Shown one piece after another: positions 6,168 through 14,179 of a stretch of DNA of 14,179 bases. The notes under the pieces are model-generated. The model searched no databases, was not told the origin of the DNA, and worked only from the letters and a program-made list of their open reading frames with translations. The stretch is from assembly GCA_001970855.1 (NCBI GenBank), contig LSSN01000225.1:1-14179 (forward strand). Reading direction: 5' to 3'. A program made the position numbers and the translations under genes. This DNA comes from Smittium culicis. Taxonomy: Eukaryota > Kickxellomycota > Harpellomycetes > Harpellales > Legeriomycetaceae. Each line of letters begins with the position of its first letter. Positions within the stretch are counted from its first letter, which is position 1.

Positions 6168-7348
6168 ATGAACATAAAAATAACATCAAACACGCCTGTA
6201 GCTTCAAAAAAAAACATTCTACAATTAATCAAGCTTAATAAAATTCAGGAAATTTACAAAATTTTTGTCACCAGAGATGATATTAGTACATCTCCAATTG
6301 AGAAGCCCCCATTTAAAATTACTGGACAAGATTTTTGGGACAAATTTTTAAAAAATTTTGAAACTGCATTTTTGCCTCCAAATTATAAGGATATACCTGA
6401 AAGATGTATAGAACACGTAATAAATACTATGAATGCTGGTCCTGTAGCTCGAATTGGATACCTTCATAACGATCAACAGCTTAAACAATTAAAGGAATCA
6501 ATAACCGAACTCATAGGAAAAGGATTTAAAAACCCTCCTCTTATGCATAGGCAAGCCCAGTCCTGTTTGTAAACAAAAAAGACGGAGGTTATCGAATGTG
6601 CGTTGACTATAGGGCTTTGAATGGGATATTCCACCTAGATAAATATCAATTACCAAGAATAGACGATTGTTTCGATCGGCTTGGTAGAGCTAAATTTTTT
6701 TATAAGTATTGACCTCCAATCAGGCTAACATCTGATCAAGATGTCAAAAAATTCAATAGAAAAGTAAGCTTTCACTTTTCGATATGGAGCATTTGAATAT
6801 ACTGTGATTACGTTTGGACTGCACTGCGCACATGCAACCCTCCAAAAGTTGATGAATAAACTCTTACATAAATACCTAGATGAGTTCGTAATCGTATACT
6901 TAGACGATATATTAATTTTTTCCAACACAAAAGAAGAACATATAGCACACTTAGGAAAAGTTCTTAAGATAATGATAGATAATAAGCTCAGTGCTAATGC
7001 ATCAAAATTCTCATTCGGCGTAAATCAAACCAAGTTTTTAGGATATGTAATCAGCGACAATGGAATAACACCATGCCACGACAAAATAAAAACGATTAGA
7101 GAATGGCCCTTTCCTGATACGCATGCAAAACTACTCTCTTTCATCGGTTTATGTATGTACTATCGAAAGTTTATCCCTGTTTTTGTATCTGTTGCGTCCA
7201 TACTATACGATTTAACAAAAGGGAAACCGATGAAAAAAACTCCAGCTCCTTGGAACACTGAAGGAAAAGCCGAATTCTCTCAATTAAAAAATTTACTACA
7301 TTCTCCACCAACACTTCACTCGCCAAACTGGCAAAAACATTTTTTTTT
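6168..7348 (+). pseudogene. Reverse transcriptase of the element, disrupted
   Basis: The N-terminal RT region in frame 3 includes LKESITELIGKGF, followed by a shift to frame 2 near 6550 giving VNKKDGGYRMCVDYRALN and LPRIDDCFDRLG. At a T7 run (6695-6701) it returns to frame 3, with TAA at 6726 just after the conserved Ser-Gly and TAA at 6765. The catalytic box VYLDDILIF is intact, with YLDD at 6897-6908. Downstream FLGYVISDNGITPCHDKI, REWPFPDTHAKLLSFIGL and YYRKFIPVF are the usual thumb and connection motifs. The usual motif before the catalytic box (PFGL-NAPATFQ in relatives) is degraded to TFGLHCAHATLQ. The segment ends at a T9 run (7340-7348), where the frame changes again. Confidence 0.9.
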
Positions 7349-7760
7349 ATAGAAACAGATGCGTCATCATTCGCAATAGGTGTAGTGCTGTGTCAAGAAA
7401 AATCACCTGAAGGTGAAATATCCTATCGCTTTTGAATCATGTAGATTTACTATATCAGAAAGAAATTATTATGCGGGCGAGAGGGAATTACTGGTAATAA
7501 TACATGCCTTAAACGTTTGGAATCACTATCTTATTTCAAAAATTTTTACTTTTCTTACTGGTCACAAGAATTTATTAAGCGTGTTTAAAGACAGAGATCC
7601 ACATGGAAGGATAGACTGATGGCTCGAAAAATTCCAAAACTTGAATCCTATATTGTATACTACCTGGGAAAAGGCAGTAACGCCTCCGATGTTCTGTCCA
7701 GAAGATTTGATCTCAGTATAAATTCCGAATATCAACCCAATAACAATTATGATAGAAATT
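7349..7760 (+). pseudogene. RNase H domain of the element, disrupted
   Basis: Frame 2 begins IETDASSFAIGVVL with the first catalytic Asp (7358-7360). Around 7405-7415 the frame moves to frame 3: YPIAFESCRFTISERNYY, then ERELLVIIHALNVWNHYL with the catalytic Glu. The next conserved Asp of the T-D-H-K motif is Gly here (GGT 7560-7562, TGHKNL). A TGA at 7617 sits where relatives have an Arg before Trp-Leu-Glu. A further shift to frame 2 gives YLGKGSNASDVLSRR, the conserved end of the domain. The missing Asp and the frame changes make it inactive. From about 7710 to 7878 there is a poorly conserved linker. Confidence 0.88.
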
Positions 7761-7878
7761 TCAGTCAAGGTTTATTTTACAGTACTGTAAAATTGGTCTT
7801 AACAGATCCATCAAAAAAACCCACTTACCTAAGCTGAGGCCTATGGGATAAAGCAAAGCTTGCTTCAAAAAAATTATA

Positions 7879-9036
7879 GTGTATTATGAAATTTTTTATT
7901 TTAGATTTCAAAGAGCCCAGCTTGTTAATTATATCACAGAAGCAAACAGAAGCAATTTGATAAAGCGTTACCACCTTTTCATGTCACGCATCGGAATATT
8001 CATAATATTTAATATAATGAAACTAAGGTGCTGGTGGCCAGATATGAGAACTGGTATATCTGAAACTATAAATAATTGTCCACAATGTCAAATTACTGGG
8101 AGGAAAAATGGAACCATAGCCCCGCTGAACCCACTACCACCAGCCGAGGGTGCATTCTTATGTTGGATAATAGACTTTATAGGCCAAATTACAGAGAGTT
8201 CAATGGGAAATAAGTGGATACTGTTCGCAATAGATCATCAAACTAACTGGAATATAGCTTCTGCAACCAAAGATACAAAAGCCGAAACAGTTGCGTTATT
8301 TTTGTATGAAAAAATATTTCTACAATTCAGAAGCCTCCAACAAATTATATCAGATAGGGGGACCCAGTTCACATCAGATTTGCTTAAAGAATATTTAAAA
8401 GCTCAAAAGACTAAACACAACTTAACCTCGTCATACCATCCAATGATAAATGGTAAAACTGAAAGTGCAAATGTTTTTATTTGTGCAGCGCTCACAAAAT
8501 TATCATGTAATACAAAAAATAAATGGGATTTATTCTTGGACCAAGAAGTATGATCTAATAGAGTTAGAAAGCATTCAAAAACAAAAATTTCGCCATTTTT
8601 TTAGTATATCGAGTAAGACCCTCGTATACCAGGCGACGGATATACACCACAGCTGAAAAATGAAACTCAAATATCAATTGATCCAGGAACAGACAATGGA
8701 GAAAGATTAAATTCAGTAATTAAAGCTAGAGAACAAGCAAGAAAAGAACAAAATCAAGCAGCAGAAATTATGAAGAAGCAATATGATAAGGATAGAAATA
8801 CTGAAATATATCCAATATACAGCTGGGCAATGCTAAAAAACGAAACAACAAAAAAGCTCGATCCAAAATTTCTAGGTCAGTTCAAAATTAAATACCATGG
8901 TTCATTTTATACATATAAATTAGAATCAGCAAAAGGATAAATACTGAAACTATTAGTAAACCACAATAGACTGCATCCAGCTAGAATAGAAGACGAATCA
9001 ACAGTTAAACCGTGGACAAAGAATCAAGGGCCATAA
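7879..9036 (+). pseudogene. Integrase of the element, longest surviving frame, disrupted
   Basis: Frame 1 is open from 7879 to TGA 8551. The zinc-binding part has the first His (7972-7974) and CPQC (8077-8088), but the second His is Arg (CGC 7987-7989). The catalytic core is complete: Asp in WIIDFIG (8173), Asp in ISDRGTQF (8353) and Glu in NGKTES (8461), with the second and third 36 codons apart (DX35E), the standard spacing. After TGA 8551, frame 1 continues through TAG 8602 and TAA 8614, around which the conserved SPF-LVY region falls in another frame. It then includes MKKQYDKDRN, LDPKFLGQFKIKYHG (GPY/F-like) and, after TAA 8938, NHNRLHPARIEDES and KPW before TAA 9034-9036. There is no chromodomain. 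Confidence 0.92.
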
Positions 9037-9050
9037 TCAGTATCATAAAT

Positions 9051-9066
9051 TCCAGATGGGGAATGA
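9051..9066 (+). other. Probable polypurine tract
   Basis: The bases just before the 3' LTR read CCAGATGGGGAATGA. The GGGGAA core sits 4 bases from the LTR edge, where the plus-strand primer of Ty3/gypsy elements is made. It is short and interrupted by T, so it is weaker than usual. Confidence 0.5.
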
Positions 9067-9427
9067 TGATATGATTTAAAATTACTAATATGGAATTTAG
9101 CCGTGTAAATAAATATGCTGTTTCATTTTATTATTGAATAAATAAATAGTTATTTATTTACATGGATACATTAAAGTATCAAACATAATTCTATGAAATT
9201 ATCAGAACAAATTCATTACAATTCAAAAAAATATATTTAAATAGTCAAAAGAACTTTTCGTGATGGGTTTTTTAGATTTTGAACTAGCTATTTTACAATC
9301 CATTTTATTCCTATATTTATCCTCATACTTTATACACTTATAATAAATTAAACAAAACATTAAATTTAAATACCTTATTTGTCTAATCAAATTAATAAAT
9401 AAATTTAGATAAGTTAAGGTCTTAACA
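9067..9427 (+). repeat. 3' LTR
   Basis: This 361-bp copy starts TGATATG and ends CTTAACA. Relative to the 5' copy it has TG in place of CG at 9116, 9163 and 9261, and six other substitutions. The right CATA duplication follows at 9428-9431. Confidence 0.96.
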
Positions 9428-9431
9428 CATA
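9428..9431. repeat. Target-site duplication, right copy (CATA)
   Basis: CATA lies immediately after the 3' LTR and matches 3897-3900. Confidence 0.7.
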
Positions 9432-9456
9432 CAAAGAATAATTTCTATAAATACCC

Positions 9457-9605
9457 TTGTTGTATGAAAGACCTAAGATTCAATCACCTAACCAAAAGGC
9501 TATTCTGTAAGACATTTTGTCTTGCAGATCTTAGGCACTATACGGTAAATAATGTTGTATTGACCATTATACAACAACCCTGATGAAAGAAATATGAATC
9601 GGGGA
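9457..9605. other. Cluster of nested inverted repeats (possible structured RNA or foldback element)
   Basis: TTGTTGTAT (9457-9465) pairs with ATACAACAA (9569-9577); inside it CCTAAGAT (9472-9479) pairs with ATCTTAGG (9528-9535); inside that a 10-bp hairpin, CTGTAAGACA (9505-9514) with TGTCTTGCAG (9518-9527), closes on a TTT loop with one G-U. TGTTGTAT (9553-9560) also pairs with the same 9569-9576 strand over an 8-base loop, so two outer folds compete. CCCTGAT and ATCGGGG then form a 7-bp stem near 9578-9604. A TATAAATA lies at 9446-9453. I do not recognise an RNA family. The region is locally richer in GC than its surroundings. Confidence 0.5.
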
Positions 9606-9845
9606 AGAAAAAAACAATATAAAAATTATTATTATAATTATATTTCACTTATAACTAATAAAATACTAAATAACCTTTAATATTAAATATCTAGCATAAA
9701 ATTAATATATATTGTGGCCTTATTTACAATGAAACTACTTCCAAAAAAGAAGCTATATCTATTATAAGCTTTTTAAGAACTAATCCATAGCATAAAAGTC
9801 ATTAATTATACAACAATGTTTTTAGTAAAATTTTTTATTCCTGAT

Positions 9846-10050
9846 TTCACCGTTTTTTCGTCTTTTTGCTTTTCGGACAATCTCACAATCATATTATTTA
9901 TTAATATTATATCATTAATCAATTTATTTTGTACAAAATTATTCTTATTATCAGTATACTGTTTCCCCCCCTCCTGTTGTTTTTAGACCAATCTCAAGAA
10001 CGTATTATTTATATTATTATATCATTAATCAATTTCTTTTGCACAACGTG
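9846..10050 (+). repeat. Imperfect direct repeat with 110-bp spacing
   Basis: Bases about 9869-9935 recur at about 9979-10045. The best block, TATTATATCATTAATCAATTT, is identical at 9905-9925 and 10015-10035. Similarity extends upstream through CAATCTCA and a T/C-rich stretch, including C7-type runs in the second copy only. It is an old tandem duplication of about 110 bp. Confidence 0.7.
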
Positions 10051-10080
10051 AATGAGTGTCATATGGCACACATTCACGTT
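10045..10080. repeat. 36-bp near-perfect palindrome
   Basis: AACGTGAATG (10045-10054) pairs exactly with CATTCACGTT (10071-10080). The inner GTGTC and GGCAC pair with one G-U, separated from the outer arm by a single A-A mismatch, around an ATAT loop with a CATATG centre. Both arms are unusually GC-rich for this region. Confidence 0.8.
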
Positions 10081-10596
10081 AACTCTTCAATATCAATACT
10101 AGATTCTAGAGCTATATATACCTTGAGGAATTAAGTTTGGCTCAAGGAGAACTAATATTATATTTTAAAGATTTTAGTCTCTTCTATTTTCCCATTTATT
10201 AAATATTATCCGCATTAATAAAATTTTCTAATTAATTTTCGTTTTTGTGAATATATTTTGTTTGACGTGATTCGGTTTATAATTACAATCATCCTCTAAA
10301 ATACAAAAGTTTATAACTAGTATAAGAATCTTTTGTGGTACTAGGCGAGATAAAACTAATTTTATAAGACATTAATAGCAATGAATTAAGAATTATTTAA
10401 CTAAAAAATCACTTAATATACAGTTATATCAATAACGGCTTGTCTTTATTTATTTTATCTATTCTATTTGCTTTTCATCACACTCAGGTTTACCATAAGA
10501 ATGTATAATTCTCGATTATTTGACGCCTACATTAAAATTTTTTTTCTAATTTGTTACCTTTTACATTCCATATACTATAAATATACTACATAATAT

Positions 10597-10680
10597 TTTA
10601 TGAAAAACAGTTATTTGAATCAATAAATTAATCAGTTTTTTATGAAAATAAACCATTTGAATTTATAAATAAATCAATAT
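10597..10680 (+). repeat. Imperfect 42-bp tandem duplication
   Basis: TATGAAAA at 10599 and 10641, and ATTTGAAT at 10613 and 10655, are both offset by exactly 42 bp, with AATAAAT and AATCA segments also repeated. The copies are diverged, roughly three-quarters identical by eye. Confidence 0.5.
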
Positions 10681-13600
10681 TGTATGTAACATTTCAATTT
10701 AACAAATTCCAATATCAAATGCTCTGTATGATTAAATTTGAATAAGAAGGCTAATTTCCGAACGATTTTATCCTTCAATCAGACTCAAAATTTAACCAAA
10801 GGCATTTTATTTTTGTTTAAAGAATATATAATTTTTTTTGAGCGTCAATATAGTAAATCATGATTTGTATTTTCGACAATTTCGTTTTTAAACAAAATAA
10901 TTATTATAAATATGCTATTTTCGACTCCTTATAATCTCTTAAAGCTATACCAGAGTGAATGGTCGATATTGCTATCTTAAATGCGAATTTTTATCAAATA
11001 ACCTCGTCAGTACAAAATAAATAAACTTTATACTTACAAAATGCTCATATTTTTTAATGAATTTTAAAAACTATTACTTTTTATAAAAATAAAGCTTTAT
11101 TGCAGTATTTGTACTGTGTGCTATTTTTTTTCAGCATAAAACTATAATATAATAAAAAAAGGAATTCAAGTCCTTTTAAAATCATTAACTAATTTTTTTT
11201 AATCAATCAAAACACACAAATTTCCAAATAGATTTGTTCTGGATGAATTAAAGACTTATTGCGCAATTTGAGATAAAAAAAATAAATAACTCTAAGGTGA
11301 TCGTGATAGCGATAACGATATCAATATATCTCAATTCCCAGATTTCGAATGCTTAACTTGTAGCCATTTATTAATGCAAAATTCATGGATTAAGTAATAA
11401 TTTAAATACATCACTCTTCTATGGGTATGAAAGAATTATATTTTGTATTCAACCCACAATATTTCTATAATAAAGCACAATTCTCAGACATAAAACAATA
11501 ACATTATAATTTTACCATCATTACTGTTTGAAAAACTATTAAACCAAAAATTATTTTATCATTAGGCATGGAAAATCCTAATTATATATATAAAAAGTGT
11601 CATATAATATAATCACTAAACAGATGTTGAAACTTATCAAAAATTCAAGAAATATTATGTTGGATCATGCTCAATATATTTCCAAAATCATAATTGAGTT
11701 GGAAAAAAATGCATTGATCGGATCCTGAAGGTATAAATGGATAAATCGGTTTTTTTTTTAATCATACGAAACTTCGATAACAACTAAATAAAAAAAATTA
11801 TAAATTCAACTATATCGAATCTATAACAACAAGGATAAATCATTAGCGCTATAAACTCTGTTCGAATGCATATATTCAAAAAAAAATTTTTTTTCTTTTT
11901 TTTGAGAAATAAAACTGTAATAAGTAAATTAAAGTCATAAAATTATTTATTTGTTGAAAGTGATTAAATTTTTGAGCTACCCTCGCCAATTCAACATGAA
12001 ATAGGTCTTGCATCAGTAAACCAAACGAGTACACGAAATATACTATCAGATAAACCAACATAAGATCATATGTGATTGTAGAGTAAGAGCAGAATTCAAT
12101 CTTCCCAAAAACTCAATATCTCAGAGAATAATCATGATTGAAATATCAATATTGTAAAAAAAACTTGAATAATTTGATTAGTATAAATAATCAAGTGTAA
12201 ATTTGCTGTTTTTTATGATTTAAAAAATAAATAGATTTGATACTAGTTTTAGTTATCCATAAACTATACTAAAAATTTTCGAGAAAATTTATAACAAAAT
12301 TGATACTATGAATACGAAATGAATGGTGATTAAAAGAAGGATTTGAAGATTTGGTATAATCGACAGAAGTTTCCATTTGCTTTTAAATACAATTTTGTTC
12401 TCGGAATTACTTATAGTTTCAGTAGAGCAGAGCAAGATATTAACTCATAGAAACTTCATTCCGATCATCAAATATTACGCTAATTTTCACAAAAGCGAAA
12501 TATAAAATCCTTAATCTGGCTTGCAAGAAACTCTTTCGTTTAATTTCATGTTTGTCGATATCGATATAATAGAAGAAAATTTCAGTTATTTTGGAGTAAT
12601 CTAAAAAATAAGGTATTTTTTATTTAGAGTTTGATGCCTTTTATTGCGTTAATATTATCTGTTTAAAATTTAGAAATTATTTAAATTCGCTCAAAAAATG
12701 AGATAAAATCCTCGAATAAAAATATTAGACATCCGAATACGCAAGTAGGAAAATTATTTAAATCAGCAGATATTTAAAGATGCATTTGGTCTTTTTAATA
12801 TAAAGGCAAAGTTATTTTATAAATATTATTTCGTAAAAGATTTTTTTTTCAACAACTAAATAAACTAGTGGTAAAAATACTAAATAAAAACTCTACCATT
12901 GTTAAAGGCAGAAAAAAAATGGCTTAGATAATATTTTTTAGTGTAAATATAAAATTGAAAGATTATAATCGATAAATCTTTCTTGGTATAAACTCTAGTT
13001 TCAGAAATATTTACTGATTTCAAAGGCTTGGAATGAGAAATTTGAAGTAGAAAGAACCCGTTTTTAGAGCTATCTTTAGAAAATTTAGGCAATCAGAAAA
13101 TAAATCTATAAAAAAAAAACAATAAAACATCAATATATTGTTGAAATATTAAGAATTTGTATCTGGACCATCAATATATTTTCAATTAATTATACTTACA
13201 TTTTTAATATCTGAAAACATTAAGTAACGTAATCAGACATGTTAATTTGTACTAAAGAATAAACTGGGAGATTTTTTATTGATAAATTAGCAATGCCTCA
13301 GGAATAATTATCGAAATATGTTTAGCCAAGGAGACAATTTTTCTGTATTGAACTCGAAAAGAGATGATACTAACTAAGACAAAGTTTACTGAAGATAAAA
13401 TTTTTTTTCAACTTTGGATAAAGATTTAACTTTAAAGTGACAAAAAATTCAACTCTAAAACATTTCGGTTTTATAGCTTGGTAAGGAAAATTGGCTCAAA
13501 TTTTAACAACCCAGATTTGAATATCACGGTGCAAAACTTGTGCATTCATAGTATAAAATAAGACGTACATGATTCAGAATGCCTGAAGTGAGTTTAAACT

Positions 13601-13941
13601 ATAAAATTTATAAATCATTATTGACAATTTAAAAAATTTATTAACTAGATGAAGTACAAGGAAGCTACAAGTGAGCGATACGAATACATGAATAGGTACA
13701 ATTCCAGAAAAATCAAGTATAAGATCAACACCTACTACTAAAACTATTTGGTGTTTGATAATTTATCATACTGCTAAGACTGATAATTAATCAAACCTTT
13801 GAAAATCAAAATTTAGGAGTAATTTAGTAAATAAATTCTTATAGATTTGAAAAGTCATTATAAAACACCTACACGAGGTATCAAAACAGGAAATATGACT
13901 CGAATGTGAAATGTGATGTTGGAAATTAAAGGTGTATTGAC

Positions 13942-14001
13942 TATGAAAATAATTAATTAATTATATCTGGTCATGGTTAATTGGCTACCATTATTTTCAT
14001 A
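13942..14001. repeat. 12-bp perfect inverted repeat
   Basis: TATGAAAATAAT (13942-13953) is the exact reverse complement of ATTATTTTCATA (13990-14001), with a 36-bp loop that itself contains TGGT and ACCA. It may be a small foldback remnant; AT-rich DNA makes such repeats less surprising. Confidence 0.6.
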
Positions 14002-14179
14002 AATACTGTAAGACTCAAATATTATAAATTAGACTGTCTTAGCAATAATTTTCAAAATTTATTTACACATCTATCTTATTTATAAACATTATTTTAACTT
14101 TGTATAACCACTATTTTATAGTCAAACATAATATTTCATTCATAAAATAAAGTACAATAAAAAGAATTATTTAAGAATT

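Larger units (their letters stand above)
3901..9427 (+). mobile_element. Ty3/gypsy LTR retrotransposon, complete in structure, coding region broken
   Basis: The element is 5527 bp. Two 361-bp direct LTRs start TG and end CA (TGTT...AACA at the outer ends), with CATA on both flanks. After the 5' LTR comes a primer-binding site; before the 3' LTR a short G-rich tract. Domain order is gag, protease, reverse transcriptase, RNase H, integrase, which defines Ty3/gypsy (Metaviridae) rather than Ty1/copia. There is no chromodomain: the polyprotein ends 30 bp before the 3' LTR, after a GPY/F-like region. Reading frames change at least seven times, often at homopolymer runs (T7 at 6695, T9 at 7340, A7 near 6020), and about a dozen in-frame stops interrupt the frames, so this copy cannot make its own proteins. 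It points toward plus, inserted 288 bp upstream of the tRNA-Leu gene. Confidence 0.95.
10081..14179. other. Long AT-rich region without a supported gene
   Basis: About 4.1 kb is dominated by A and T runs. Open frames are short (61-70 codons at most, on the minus strand at 11876-12061 and 12880-13092) and show no domain, no host codon style and no RNA gene signature. Codons lack the C-ending pyrimidine bias of the two host genes. No tRNA fold, LTR or transposase motif was found by eye. It may be decayed DNA of old elements or genes, or a structural chromosome region; nothing in it decides. Confidence 0.55.

Noticed and set aside
5236..8553. TGA read as tryptophan, given seven in-frame TGA codons in the element
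   Set aside because: The element and host use TGG for Trp, the TGA positions do not consistently match Trp positions, and TAA and TAG stops and frameshifts are also present. Mutation is the simpler explanation.
9472..9535. The 8-bp outer stem CCTAAGAT/ATCTTAGG as a tRNA acceptor
   Set aside because: The spacing does not place a T arm or anticodon arm correctly, and there is no CCA-proximal T-loop motif.
11157..11177. AAAAGGA/TCCTTTT hairpin as a transcription terminator
   Set aside because: There is no gene upstream on either strand, and a bacterial-type terminator is not expected in this genome.
11876..13092. Minus-strand open frames at 11876-12061 and 12880-13092
   Set aside because: They are short, AT-codon-dominated and without domains, with no promoter or neighbouring coding evidence; they fit chance.
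13331..13362. A-box-like TAGCCAAGGAG as part of a tRNA or SINE
   Set aside because: The only B-box-like sequence nearby is on the opposite strand, and no cloverleaf can be folded.

Overview
The window looks like nuclear DNA from a fungus. The supporting signs are an intron-containing ALY/Yra1-type gene, a four-CBS-domain protein of the AMPK-gamma/Sds23 kind, an intron-containing tRNA-Tyr and a Ty3/gypsy retrotransposon. Host coding strands are pyrimidine-rich with many C-ending codons (CTC, ATC, TCC, GCC), whereas intergenic DNA is very AT-rich. I cannot fix the lineage; an early-diverging or otherwise AT-rich fungus is my best inference.

Layout. 1-645: the 3' part of an ALY/Yra1-type mRNA-export adaptor, interrupted by a 135-bp intron (154-288) built mostly of a 17-bp tandem repeat. 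646-969: a short promoter interval with two CCAAT-type boxes. 970-2211: an intronless gene for a four-CBS-domain protein. 2212-3442: AT-rich spacer with one short stretch (2908-3033) that has host-like codons. 3443-3612: tRNA-Tyr(GTA) and tRNA-Leu(TAA), both on the minus strand and only 6 bp apart, with a single Pol III terminator after the second, so probably one dicistronic transcript. 3613-3900: spacer with nested inverted repeats and TGACGT motifs.

3901-9427 is one complete but dead Ty3/gypsy LTR retrotransposon of 5527 bp: two 361-bp LTRs (9 mismatches, no gaps), a CATA target-site duplication, a primer-binding site against an initiator-Met-like tRNA, then gag, protease, RT, RNase H and integrase. 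The body has about a dozen in-frame stops and at least seven frame changes, and several catalytic residues are lost. The contrast between well-preserved LTRs and a wrecked body is the main puzzle of the element.

9428-14179 is about 4.75 kb of AT-rich DNA without a gene I can support. It holds a compact cluster of inverted repeats at 9457-9605, a 110-bp-spaced direct repeat, a 36-bp near-palindrome at 10045-10080, a 42-bp tandem duplication and a 12-bp inverted repeat near the end.

The two protein genes (mRNA export; energy or cell-cycle signalling) are tandem on the plus strand but need not be functionally linked. I did not find a convincing new multi-gene system; the most interesting items are the repeat-built intron, the tRNA pair, the mismatch between LTR and body decay, and the unexplained foldback structures beside the 3' LTR.
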